From the NCBI GenBank assembly GCA_023388175.1, contig JAEWGT010000009.1:124001-188000 (forward strand): DNA of 64,000 bases. The letters run 5' to 3'. The DNA is from Pseudomonadota bacterium (GTDB lineage Bacteria > Pseudomonadota > Alphaproteobacteria > Rhizobiales > Devosiaceae). Below, piece after piece: positions 49,047-57,510 of the stretch. The translations under genes were made by a program, and so were the position numbers. Position 1 is the stretch's first letter. Every line of letters starts with the position of its first letter. The notes below the pieces were generated by a model. The model saw only the letters and a program-made list of their open reading frames with translations. It was not told the DNA's origin and made no database searches.

Positions 49047-50024
49047 TTACAGCCCGTCGGTGACCACGGTCGTATAGGCGCCTTCGGGCGTTGCCGTGAT
49101 GATCTCCTGATCGAGCAGGGCCTGCACGGTGCGCTCATAGGTTTCCATGTCGAGCGCCGGATCGTCGGCATCGACCAGCTTGCTGACTTCGCCCACCATA
49201 TAGAGCTGGTGCGCCAGCTCGGCCGCGCCGGTCTCGTCCATTTCGACGACGATTTCGGCTGCTTCTTCCGGGTTTTCGAGCGCATAGGCCCAGCCCTTCA
49301 TCGACGCCTTGACGAAGCGGGTATAGGCATCGACCTTGGCCGGATCGGACAGCGTATCTTCCATCACATAGAGACCGTCTTCGAGCAGGTCATTGCCCAT
49401 TTCGGTATAGTTGAAGATGGTCAGATTATCCGGGCCATAGCCGGCATCGAGCGCCTGACCATATTCGTTATAGGTCATCACCGAGATGCAATCGGCCTGG
49501 CCCTGGATCATCGGCTGGATGTCAAAGCTCTGCTGGAGAACCGTGACGCCGCCTTCCGAGCCGTCGGTGGCAAGGCCGATCTTGTTCATCCAGGCAAAGA
49601 ACGGATATTCATTGCCGAAGAACCAGACGCCAAGCGTGTGGCCCGGGAAATCGGCTTCCGAAGTGATGCCGGTTTCGGTCGGACAGATCATCATCAGGCC
49701 CGAACGCTTGAAGGGCTGGGCGATATTGACCAGCGGCACGCCCGATTCACGCGCGGCCATGCCGGCTGCCATCCAGGTGACGATGATGTCGGCGCCGCCG
49801 CCAGCAATCACCTGTTCGGGGGCAATGTTGGGGCCGCCCGGCAGGATGGTGATGTCGAGGTCTTCCTCGTCGTAGAAGCCCTTGGCCTCGGCGACGAGAT
49901 AGCCGGCGAACTGGGCCTGCGTCACCCATTTGAGCTGCAAGGTCAGCGCGTCGGCAGCCAGGGCACTGGCGGCGCCGCTGAGCAGCAGCGTGCCGGCCAT
50001 CAATCCCGTGATCAGTTTCTTCAT
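49047..50024 (-). CDS. ABC transporter substrate-binding protein (NMT1/ThiY-like), likely for pyrimidines
   Basis: This is a 325-residue periplasmic receptor with a signal peptide (MKKLITGLMAGTLLLSGAAS, then ALA). The NMT1/THI5-like fold is visible: LQLKWVTQAQFAGYLVAEAK, then GFYDEEDLDI, FGNEYPFFAWMNKIG, and ISVMTYNEYGQ. AAGGGAACGT precedes ATG 50024. The operon with two permeases, an ATPase and reductive pyrimidine catabolic enzymes suggests a uracil, thymine or hydropyrimidine ligand rather than a thiamine precursor. Confidence 0.86.
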   Translation of the reverse strand: MKKLITGLMAGTLLLSGAASALAADALTLQLKWVTQAQFAGYLVAEAKGFYDEEDLDITILPGGPNIAPEQVIAGGGADIIVTWMAAGMAARESGVPLVNIAQPFKRSGLMMICPTETGITSEADFPGHTLGVWFFGNEYPFFAWMNKIGLATDGSEGGVTVLQQSFDIQPMIQGQADCISVMTYNEYGQALDAGYGPDNLTIFNYTEMGNDLLEDGLYVMEDTLSDPAKVDAYTRFVKASMKGWAYALENPEEAAEIVVEMDETGAAELAHQLYMVGEVSKLVDADDPALDMETYERTVQALLDQEIITATPEGAYTTVVTDGL

Positions 50025-50045
50025 TTTGACGTTCCCTTTTCCCTT

Positions 50046-51158
50046 TTACGTCCGTCCACCACGGACAGACGGATGCCAGAAGGTGACGCCCCTCTCGATG
50101 AGGGCGATCACCCCGTAAAAAGCGGACCCCGCGACCGCCGCAACAGCGATCTCCGCCCAGACCAGGTCGATGGCGAGACGCCCCACCCCGGTCGAAATCC
50201 GGAAGCCCATTCCCACAACAGGCGTTCCGAAGAATTCCGCTACGATTGCGCCGATCAAGGCCAGAGTCGAGTTGATCTTGAGGGCGTTGAATATGAAGGG
50301 GCCCGCAGCGGGAAGCCGTAACTTCATAAGGGTCTGCCAATAGGAGGCGGCATAGGTGGCCATGAGGTCGCGCTCCATCACCGAGGCAGCATTGAGCCCG
50401 GCAACAGTATTGACCAGCATGGGAAAGAAAGTCATGGCGACGACCACGGCGGCCTTGCTCTGCCAGTCGAAGCCGAACCACATGACCATGATCGGCGCGA
50501 TGCCGATGATCGGCAGAGCCGACATGAAATTGCCGATCGGCATGATCCCGGCCTTGAGGAAAGGCGAGCGGTCGACAAGGATAGCGACGGCAAGCCCGGC
50601 CAGACAACCGATGGCATAGCCGGGCAGCACTGACTTGATGAAGGTCTGCACGAAATCGGCCCAGAGCAGGCCGGAATTCAGCTCCACCATGATGCGCGCA
50701 CCGATGGATGACGGGGGCGGCAGCAGCACCGGCGGCACATTTGCGCCGCGGGTGATCACCTCCCATACCACCAGCAAGGCCAGCCCGAACATGATGGGGA
50801 TGACGAGGCCGGTGCCGCTCTCGGGCAGTTTTCCAGCGCGGATCGCCGCTGAGAGCCGTTCCACGAACAGCCAGGCAAAGGCCCAGGCCGATACTAGCGC
50901 CAGCCAGTAATGGCCCGGCATGCCGCCGGCGGGCATTGCCATGATCAGGGCCAGTGCCCCGAAAAGGGTCAGCGCGCCATCGATCCACAGGCTGACCGGC
51001 AGGACCAGCCGGATAAGGCTCGCCGCTCCCAGCAGGAAGAACAGCGCCAGCAAGGGTGCATCGCCCAGACTGGTCAGGCTGAATGCAAGACCCGCCAGCG
51101 CCGTCAGGCCGGCAATGACGGACAAGACCTGCTGCAACAGGGTGAGCGAACTGGTCAT
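50046..51158 (-). CDS. ABC transporter permease (nitrate/taurine/ThiX type), longer subunit
   Basis: This is a 370-residue membrane protein. Four extra N-terminal hydrophobic segments (about 10-110) precede the normal BPD_transp_1 domain with the EAA loop seen as LKINSTLALIGAIVAEFFGT. ATG 51158 overlaps the stop of the upstream permease by 4 nt. It pairs with the permease at 51155 as a heterodimer. The substrate is inferred to be a pyrimidine. Confidence 0.86.
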   Translation of the reverse strand: MTSSLTLLQQVLSVIAGLTALAGLAFSLTSLGDAPLLALFFLLGAASLIRLVLPVSLWIDGALTLFGALALIMAMPAGGMPGHYWLALVSAWAFAWLFVERLSAAIRAGKLPESGTGLVIPIMFGLALLVVWEVITRGANVPPVLLPPPSSIGARIMVELNSGLLWADFVQTFIKSVLPGYAIGCLAGLAVAILVDRSPFLKAGIMPIGNFMSALPIIGIAPIMVMWFGFDWQSKAAVVVAMTFFPMLVNTVAGLNAASVMERDLMATYAASYWQTLMKLRLPAAGPFIFNALKINSTLALIGAIVAEFFGTPVVGMGFRISTGVGRLAIDLVWAEIAVAAVAGSAFYGVIALIERGVTFWHPSVRGGRT

Positions 51159-52021
51159 GCGCGCGCCCCCATGCGTCCATTGACCCATTTTTCGGCGCTG
51201 CCGACTATGGCCACCAGCACGGCGGCAAGACCCGCGGCGATGAACAAGGCCGCCCAGATCTGGATCGTCTGTCCATTATAGGAGCCGGTGAGGAGGCGGA
51301 CGCCCAATCCGCCGCCCGAGGCGTTGGAGAGTTCGGCGACCACGGCCCCGATCAGCGAAATGGCGATGCCCACCTTCATCGAGGCAAAGAGGTAGGGCAT
51401 GGCGGCAGGCCAGCGCAGCTTCCAGAACACCTGCCAGCCATTGGCATCATAGGTGCGCATCAGGTCGAGCTGAATGCCCTCGGGCGAGCGCAGGCCCTTG
51501 ACCATGCCGACCACGACCGGAAAGAAACTCAGATACATCGAGATCAGCGATTTCGGCACTAGCCCGGTCAGCCCGACAGCGCCCAGCCCGACGACCACCA
51601 TCGGCGCGACGGCGAGAATGGGAATGGTCTGGCTGGCAATGATCCAGGGCATGAGCGAGCGGTCCGAGGCGTCGTTGTGGACAATGGCGACAGCCAGCAA
51701 TACACCCAGCGCTGTGCCGAGGGCGAAGCCCAGAAGCGTCGCCGACAGCGTGATCCAGCCGTGATAGGCGAGCGAGCGGCGCGAGGTAACCTCGAGCGCC
51801 ACGGTCGCATTCCAGATTTCGGTCAGCACCTGATGCGGCGCCGGCAGCACCGGCTTGTCCTGCGCCCAGGTCTGCTGCGCGAAATCGAGGAACGCGACGT
51901 TTTCGAGGTTCGCCCGATTGTTGAGCGTATTCTGCCAGGGCGCGTTCATATGGATCGCCATGGCGTACCAGAAGAGCAGGATGGCGCCGAGAATGGTGAG
52001 GACGGGGACGATGCGGGTCAT
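51155..52021 (-). CDS. ABC transporter permease (nitrate/taurine/ThiX type)
   Basis: This is a 288-residue permease with about six membrane segments. The ATP-binding-protein docking loop is visible (FWKLRWPAAMPYLFASMKVG, then IAISLIGAVVAELSNAS). ATG 52021. A 169-nt gap with repeat elements (52049-52161) separates it from the ATPase gene upstream, so the operon may still be continuous but with a structured interruption. Confidence 0.87.
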   Translation of the reverse strand: MTRIVPVLTILGAILLFWYAMAIHMNAPWQNTLNNRANLENVAFLDFAQQTWAQDKPVLPAPHQVLTEIWNATVALEVTSRRSLAYHGWITLSATLLGFALGTALGVLLAVAIVHNDASDRSLMPWIIASQTIPILAVAPMVVVGLGAVGLTGLVPKSLISMYLSFFPVVVGMVKGLRSPEGIQLDLMRTYDANGWQVFWKLRWPAAMPYLFASMKVGIAISLIGAVVAELSNASGGGLGVRLLTGSYNGQTIQIWAALFIAAGLAAVLVAIVGSAEKWVNGRMGARA

Positions 52022-52048
52022 GATGTCTCCCCAAACACTGGCCTAAAG

Positions 52049-52161
52049 CCCCTCCCCCTTGAGGGGAGGGGATGGGGTGGGGGTGCAGGCGCCTCCACAG
52101 ACCAGGAGCTATCGGCGTGCGCAGAACCCCCACCCTCTATCCCTCCCCTCAAGGGGGAGGG
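52049..52161. repeat. Palindromic intergenic repeat, family 1, inverted pair (copies 3 and 4)
   Basis: CCCCTCCCC-cttga-GGGGAGGGG (52049-52071) and CCCTCCCC-tcaag-GGGGAGGG (52141-52161) are two hairpins, with GGGGTGGGGGTGC and GCAGAACCCCCACCC as outer arms in inverted orientation. This is a paired (BIME-like) unit inside an operon and may tune expression of the downstream permease and receptor genes. Confidence 0.65.
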
Positions 52162-52190
52162 AGGCGCAAGAACCGATGTGTCAGGAGCCA

Positions 52191-52976
52191 CTAGACATGC
52201 TCCTCATCATAAGAATGCCCGGCCCGCAGCCCGTCGCGCACCCGCGCGGCGATCTCCAAAAACTCCGGCGTCTCGCGGATATCGAGCGGGCGTTCGCGCG
52301 GCAGCGTGCTTTCGATGACATCGGTCACCCGGCCGGGACGCGGCGACATCACCACGATCTTGGTCGAGAGATAGACCGCCTCGGGAATGGAATGGGTCAC
52401 AAAGCAGATGGTTTTCTGCGTGCGGTCCCAGAGCTTGAGCAATTCGGAATTGAGATGGTCGCGGACGATTTCGTCCAGTGCGCCGAATGGCTCGTCCATC
52501 AGTAGCAGATCGGCATCGAAGGAGAGGGCGCGGGCAATGGATGCCCGCTGCTGCATGCCGCCGGAGAGCTGCCAGGGATATTTCTTTTCAAAGCCGGAGA
52601 GATTGACCAGCTCCAGCGTGCGCTTGATCCGTGCGGTCTGTTCACTGCGCGGATAGCCCATGATTTCGAGCGGCAGGGCGACATTCTTCTCGATCGTCCG
52701 CCATGGATAAAGCGCTGCCGCCTGGAACACATAACCATAGGCCCGGTCCTTGCGGGCATTTTCCGGCGTCTGGCCATTGACGGTCAGCGTGCCGGAGGTC
52801 GGCTTTTCAAGATCGGCAATGGTGCGCAGAAACGTGGTCTTGCCGCAGCCCGAAGGGCCGATGAAGGAAACGAAATCGCCCTTGTCGATGGTGAGGTTCA
52901 CGTCGGTAAGCGCGACGATATCGCCGTCGCCCGAAGGAAAGGTAAGGCCGAGATTTTGGGCGGAAACAACGCTCAT
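52191..52976 (-). CDS. ABC transporter ATP-binding protein (nitrate/taurine/pyrimidine type)
   Basis: This is a 261-residue ATPase. Walker A GPSGCGKTTFLRT, signature LSGGMQQRASIARAL, Walker B LLLMDEPFGALD and the H-loop VTHSIPEA are all present. ATG 52976 is chosen by homology, with MSVVSAQNLGLTFPSG as the usual N-terminus. It follows the dihydropyrimidinase gene by 34 nt, so enzymes and transporter appear co-transcribed. The substrate is probably pyrimidine or its hydro-derivative. Confidence 0.9.
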   Translation of the reverse strand: MSVVSAQNLGLTFPSGDGDIVALTDVNLTIDKGDFVSFIGPSGCGKTTFLRTIADLEKPTSGTLTVNGQTPENARKDRAYGYVFQAAALYPWRTIEKNVALPLEIMGYPRSEQTARIKRTLELVNLSGFEKKYPWQLSGGMQQRASIARALSFDADLLLMDEPFGALDEIVRDHLNSELLKLWDRTQKTICFVTHSIPEAVYLSTKIVVMSPRPGRVTDVIESTLPRERPLDIRETPEFLEIAARVRDGLRAGHSYDEEHV

Positions 52977-53010
52977 GCGGGAGCCTTTACTACGAACCGG
53001 ACCAAAGCCA

Positions 53011-54462
53011 TCAAACCCCCGTCGCGGGAATGCCCGTCCGCTCGACCTTGCGCGGCGCAACCAATTCCTTCCACTGGCTGAGTGCCCGGTTCACAGGATT
53101 TTTGGCCTCGCGGGCCACGAACTTGCCATGGCCCGGCTCGGCCTTCACTTCATTCTCGACAATCGACACCTTGCCGCGGCTCAGGACGAAGCGCGGCAGG
53201 CCGGTGACTTCGAAGCCTTCGAAGACATTGTAGTCGATCACCGATTGCTGGGACTTGGCCGAAATCGTCTTCTTGCGCTTGGGGTCCCAGACCACGAGGT
53301 CGGCATCTGCCCCAACCATCACCGCCCCCTTTTTCGGATACATGTTGAGGATTTTCGCGATGTTTGTGGAGGTGACAGCCACGAACTCGTTGGGGGTCAA
53401 ACGCCCCGTATTGACGCCTGCGCTCCACAGCACCGGCATACGGTCTTCGAGCCCACCCGTGCCGTTCGGGATTTTGGAAAAATTGCCGATGCCGGTGCGC
53501 TTCTGGTCCGAGGTAAAGGCGCAGTGATCGGTGGCGACGCAGGACAGCGAGCCCGACTGCAACCCGGCCCAAAGGGAATCCTGATGCTGCTTGTTGCGGA
53601 AGGGAGGGGACATGACGCGCCGCGCCGCATGGTCCCAGTCGGCGTTGAAATATTCGCTCTCATCCAGTGTCAGATGCTGGATCAGCGGCTCGCCATAGAC
53701 GCGCATCCCCTTCTGGCGGGCGCGGCGGATGGCTTCATGGGCCTGCTCGCATGAGGTGTGGACGACATAGAGCGGCACGCCGGCCATGTCGGCAATCATG
53801 ATGGCGCGATTGGTGGCTTCGCCCTCCACTTCGGGCGGTCGGGAATAGGCATGGCCCTCCGGCCCATTATTGCCTTCGGCGAGGAGCTTTGCGGTCATCG
53901 CGGCGACGACATCGCCATTTTCGGCATGCACGAGCGGCAGGGCGCCCAGCGCGGCGCAGCGCTGGAATGACGCGAACATCTCGTCGTCATTGACCATCAG
54001 CGCGCCCTTATAGGCCATGAAATGCTTGAAGCTGGTGATGCCGCGATCCACCACTTCGGCCATTTCCTCGAACACCTGCTGATCCCACCAGGTGATGGCC
54101 ATGTGGAAGGAATAATCGGCACTCGCCTTGCCGGTCTTGTTGTCCCACATCTTGAGGGCTTCAAGCAGGCTCTGGCCGGGATTGGGCAGGCAGAAATCAA
54201 CAACCATTGTGGTGCCGCCCGCCAGCCCGGCGCGGGTGCCGCTTTCGAAATCATCGGCCGAATAAGTGCCCATGAACGGCATTTCGAGATGGGTGTGCGG
54301 ATCGATGCCGCCCGGCATGATGTAGCAACCGGTTGCGTCGAGGGTTTCGTCGGCGGAAAGGTTCTGCCCGATCTCGACGATCACATCACCTTCGATTTTG
54401 ACATCGGCTTCATAGCTAAGATCGGCGGTGACGACAGTGCCGCCCTTGATGACTGTGCTCAT
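53011..54462 (-). CDS. hydA: Dihydropyrimidinase (D-hydantoinase)
   Basis: It hydrolyses 5,6-dihydrouracil or dihydrothymine to N-carbamoyl-beta-amino acid in the cytoplasm, step two of the reductive pathway. The 483-residue protein is full length: the binuclear zinc site PGGIDPHTHLEMPF, the carboxylated Lys in SFKHFMAYKG, the His ligands in PLVHAENGD and VVHTSCEQ, and the Asp in CVATDHCAF. GGGAA precedes ATG 54462. It is 77 nt downstream of the ureidopropionase-type hydrolase. Confidence 0.94.
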   Translation of the reverse strand: MSTVIKGGTVVTADLSYEADVKIEGDVIVEIGQNLSADETLDATGCYIMPGGIDPHTHLEMPFMGTYSADDFESGTRAGLAGGTTMVVDFCLPNPGQSLLEALKMWDNKTGKASADYSFHMAITWWDQQVFEEMAEVVDRGITSFKHFMAYKGALMVNDDEMFASFQRCAALGALPLVHAENGDVVAAMTAKLLAEGNNGPEGHAYSRPPEVEGEATNRAIMIADMAGVPLYVVHTSCEQAHEAIRRARQKGMRVYGEPLIQHLTLDESEYFNADWDHAARRVMSPPFRNKQHQDSLWAGLQSGSLSCVATDHCAFTSDQKRTGIGNFSKIPNGTGGLEDRMPVLWSAGVNTGRLTPNEFVAVTSTNIAKILNMYPKKGAVMVGADADLVVWDPKRKKTISAKSQQSVIDYNVFEGFEVTGLPRFVLSRGKVSIVENEVKAEPGHGKFVAREAKNPVNRALSQWKELVAPRKVERTGIPATGV

Positions 54463-54539
54463 AATACGTTCCCTGTCATTTTGGTCCGCCCGTCCTCGCG
54501 CCTTTCTCCTGAGCGCGAAGCGGGTTCGTTGTTTTCGTC

Positions 54540-55790
54540 TTAGTCCACAATCTCCGCTGTCTCGACCACCGCATGGAACAGCACGTCGCAACCGGCGGCG
54601 GCCCATTCGGGCAAAATTTCCTCGGCCTCGTTATGCGATAGCCCATCGACGCAGGGGCACATGATCATGGTGGCGGGCGCAACTTTGGCCGCCCAGCAGG
54701 CGTCGTGTCCAGCGCCGGAAATGACGTTCATGTGGCTGTATCCGAGCTTTTCGGCGGCGGTGCGGACGCGGCTTACCAGTGTCGGGTCGAAGGTGACGGG
54801 ATCGAAATGGCCGATCGCCTCCACCGCGCAGCCGACGCCGATCTCGGCGCAGATCTCGGCCGCGCGCTTTTCGATCGTCGCACGCATGCCGTTGAGCTTG
54901 TCGATATCGGGCGAGCGGATATCGACGGTGAACACGACCTTGGCGGGCAGCACATTGCGCGAATTGGGGGTGAACTTGACCTGGCCAACGCCACCGACAG
55001 CGCCGGGCTGCGCCGCCATGGCCACCTCCTGCACCATCTCGATGATCCGCGACATGGCGAGGCCCGCATTGACGCGCATGGTCATCGGCGTCGAGCCGGT
55101 ATGGGCCTCCTTGCCGGTCAGCGTGAATTCGAGCCACCACAGGCCCTGGCAATGGGTGACGACGCCGATCTGTTTGTCCTCGGCTTCAAGGATCGGGCCC
55201 TGTTCGATGTGATATTCGAAATAGGCGTGCATCTTGCGGGCGCCGACCTCTTCGTCACCGATCCAGCCGATGCGCTCCAGCTCCTCGCCGAACGTCTTGC
55301 CGTCCATGTCCTGGCGTGCATAGGCATGTTCGATGGGGATCACCCCGGCAAAGACACCCGAGGCTAGCATGGCCGGCGCAAAACGCGCACCTTCCTCATT
55401 GGTCCAGTTGGTGACAACGATAGGGTGTTTTGTCTTGATGCCGAGATCATTCATCGAGCGCACGACTTCGAGACCCGCCAGGACGCCCAGTACGCCATCA
55501 TATTTGCCGCCCGTCGGCTGGGTATCGAGATGGGAGCCGATATAGACGGGCAGGGCGTCCGGGTCGGTGCCGGGCCGCGTCATGAACATGGTGCCCATCT
55601 TGTCGACACCCATGGTGAGGCCAGCCTCTTCGCACCAGCGCTGGAACAGCGCGCGGCCTTCCTTGTCCTCATCGGTCAGCGTCTGCCGGTTATTGCCGCC
55701 GGCAATTCCGGGACCGATCCTGGCCATGTCCATCAGGCTCTCCCAGAGCCGGTCGCCATTGATCCGAAGGTTTTCGCCGGGAGAGGTCAT
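54540..55790 (-). CDS. N-carbamoyl-beta-alanine amidohydrolase / Zn-dependent hydrolase (M20 family)
   Basis: This is step three of the reductive pyrimidine pathway, N-carbamoyl-beta-alanine to beta-alanine, CO2 and ammonia. The 416-residue M20 protein shows metal ligands in VYIGSHLDTQPTGGKYDGVL, the EEGARF motif, HIEQGPILE, and GAGHDACWAAK. Relatives annotated as AmaB/HyuC also act on N-carbamoyl-L-amino acids, but the neighbourhood supports the pyrimidine role. ATG 55790 is chosen by length; the ribosome site is weak. Confidence 0.9.
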   Translation of the reverse strand: MTSPGENLRINGDRLWESLMDMARIGPGIAGGNNRQTLTDEDKEGRALFQRWCEEAGLTMGVDKMGTMFMTRPGTDPDALPVYIGSHLDTQPTGGKYDGVLGVLAGLEVVRSMNDLGIKTKHPIVVTNWTNEEGARFAPAMLASGVFAGVIPIEHAYARQDMDGKTFGEELERIGWIGDEEVGARKMHAYFEYHIEQGPILEAEDKQIGVVTHCQGLWWLEFTLTGKEAHTGSTPMTMRVNAGLAMSRIIEMVQEVAMAAQPGAVGGVGQVKFTPNSRNVLPAKVVFTVDIRSPDIDKLNGMRATIEKRAAEICAEIGVGCAVEAIGHFDPVTFDPTLVSRVRTAAEKLGYSHMNVISGAGHDACWAAKVAPATMIMCPCVDGLSHNEAEEILPEWAAAGCDVLFHAVVETAEIVD

Positions 55791-55905
55791 GTGGAGTGCT
55801 CGTAAAATAGATCGAAACAAAAAGCCCCGCCGTCGCGGTGCAGCGAGCGGCAGGGCCAGAAGGAAGAGAGAGGGAGCGGATATTGCCCGCTCCGCAAGGA
55901 GTGGG

Positions 55906-55940
55906 AAAAGACGGTCAGCGATTTGAAAGCGACGCTGACC
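55906..55940 (-). terminator. Intrinsic terminator of mmsA
   Basis: On the minus strand the stem GGTCAGCG/CGCTGACC is followed by GTCTTTT. It lies 8 nt after the mmsA stop (55948). Confidence 0.8.
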
Positions 55941-55947
55941 ATGTTTC

Positions 55948-57444
55948 CTACTTCACACTCGGGAAGGAAAATTCCGCGCCGCCCTTGATGCCGGCGGGCC
56001 AGCGGGTGGTGACGGTTTTGAGGCGGGTGTAGAAGTGGACGCCTTCGGGTCCATAGATGGAGTGATCGCCGAACAGCGAGCGCTTCCAGCCGCCGAAGGA
56101 GTGATAGGCCACCGGCACCGGGATCGGCACGTTGATGCCCACCATGCCCACTTCGATCTTGTCGGCAAATTCGCGGGCGGCGTCACCGTCTCGGGTGAAG
56201 ATCGCCGTGCCATTGGCATATTCATGCCCATGGATCAGATCGACCGCATCCTTGAAACTGTCGCGGCGCACCACCGACAGGACCGGGCCGAAGATTTCGT
56301 CCTTATAGATGTCCATATGCGGCTCGACATTGTCGAACAAAGTGCCGCCGACATAATAGCCGTTCTCATAGCCCTGCAGCGAAAAGCCACGGCCATCGAC
56401 GACCAGCTTGGCGCCCTGCTCTTCGCCCTTGTCGATATAGTCGACGATCTTGTCGCGGTGCATCTTGGTGACGACAGGACCCATTTCGGCGTCCTTGTCG
56501 GTCGCAGGACCAATCTTGAGGCTTTCGACGCGGGGCTTGAGCTTGGCCACCAGCGCATCGGCTGTGTCCTTGCCCACCGGCACGGCGACCGAAATCGCCA
56601 TGCAGCGCTCTCCGGCCGAGCCATAGCCCGCGCCCATCAGCGCGTCCGCGGCCTGATCGAGATCGGCATCGGGCATGATGATCATGTGGTTCTTGGCGCC
56701 GCCCAGCGCCTGCACGCGCTTACCGGCCTTGGTGCCGCGCTGATAGACATATTCGGCAATCGGCGTGGAGCCGACGAAAGAGACCGCCTTGATGTCGGCA
56801 TGGTCGAGAATGCCGTCGACCATTTCCTTGTCGCCATGGACGACCTGCAGGATGCCCTCGGGCAGGCCGGCTTCCATGAAGAGGTTCCAGGCCAGCATCG
56901 GGGCGCTGGGATCGCGTTCGGAGGGCTTCAAGATGAAGGCATTGCCGCAGGCAATGGCCGCCGGATACATCCACATCGGCACCATGGCCGGGAAGTTGAA
57001 CGGGGTAATGCCGGCCACGACGCCCAGCGGCTGACGATCCGAATAGGAATCGATATTGGGGCCGACATTGCGGGAGAACTCGCCCTTGAGCAGATGCGGA
57101 ATGCCGCAGGCGAAGTCGACGCAGTCAATGCCGCGCGCCACTTCGCCCAGCGCATCGTCATGCACCTTGCCATGTTCCTTGGAGATCTCGCGGGCGAGAT
57201 CGTCGGCATATTGGTCGAGCAGCGCCTTGAACTTGAACATGACGCGGGCGCGCTTCATCGGCGGGGTCGCGCCCCAGGCCACCTGCGCCTTGACGGCGGA
57301 GGCCACGGCTTCGTTCAGCTCGTCCATCGTGGACAGTGGCAGTTCGGCGCTCTGTTCACCGGTGGCCGGATTGAATACAGGCACGCGCCGCGTCGAGCTC
57401 GACACATAGCGCTTGCCGGCGACGGCGTTCTCGATGATCTGCAT
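55948..57444 (-). CDS. mmsA: CoA-acylating methylmalonate/malonate-semialdehyde dehydrogenase
   Basis: It oxidises malonate semialdehyde (from beta-alanine) or methylmalonate semialdehyde (from thymine) to acetyl-CoA or propionyl-CoA. The 498 residues fit the family size. Visible are the NAD fold around VSFVGSTPIAEYVYQRGTKA, the catalytic Cys in GYGSAGERCMAISVA, and the absence of the general-base Glu at the usual place (LGGAKNHMIIM), typical of the CoA-dependent MmsA branch. It is separated from the aminotransferase gene by 66 nt that include a large operator-like palindrome. Confidence 0.94.
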   Translation of the reverse strand: MQIIENAVAGKRYVSSSTRRVPVFNPATGEQSAELPLSTMDELNEAVASAVKAQVAWGATPPMKRARVMFKFKALLDQYADDLAREISKEHGKVHDDALGEVARGIDCVDFACGIPHLLKGEFSRNVGPNIDSYSDRQPLGVVAGITPFNFPAMVPMWMYPAAIACGNAFILKPSERDPSAPMLAWNLFMEAGLPEGILQVVHGDKEMVDGILDHADIKAVSFVGSTPIAEYVYQRGTKAGKRVQALGGAKNHMIIMPDADLDQAADALMGAGYGSAGERCMAISVAVPVGKDTADALVAKLKPRVESLKIGPATDKDAEMGPVVTKMHRDKIVDYIDKGEEQGAKLVVDGRGFSLQGYENGYYVGGTLFDNVEPHMDIYKDEIFGPVLSVVRRDSFKDAVDLIHGHEYANGTAIFTRDGDAAREFADKIEVGMVGINVPIPVPVAYHSFGGWKRSLFGDHSIYGPEGVHFYTRLKTVTTRWPAGIKGGAEFSFPSVK

Positions 57445-57465
57445 CAGACAATCCCCTCCTTAACG

Positions 57466-57507
57466 GGAACAAAAATTCTATATTCTAGTGTATAGAATGT
57501 TTGTTCC
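57466..57507. promoter_or_regulatory. 42-bp inverted repeat upstream of mmsA
   Basis: GGAACAAAAATTCTATA and TATAGAATGTTTGTTCC form 17-bp arms with one mismatch around an 8-nt spacer. It covers the leader of mmsA, 22 nt before its ATG, and begins 4 nt after the stop codon of the aminotransferase gene. This is a strong candidate operator for an unidentified regulator, with GntR or LacI type symmetry plausible. Confidence 0.65.
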
Positions 57508-57510
57508 ATT

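Noticed and set aside
52985..53004. TACGAACCGG, a partial match to the quinate-regulon operator
   Set aside because: Only the left half matches, there is no symmetric right arm, and it lies between pyrimidine genes.
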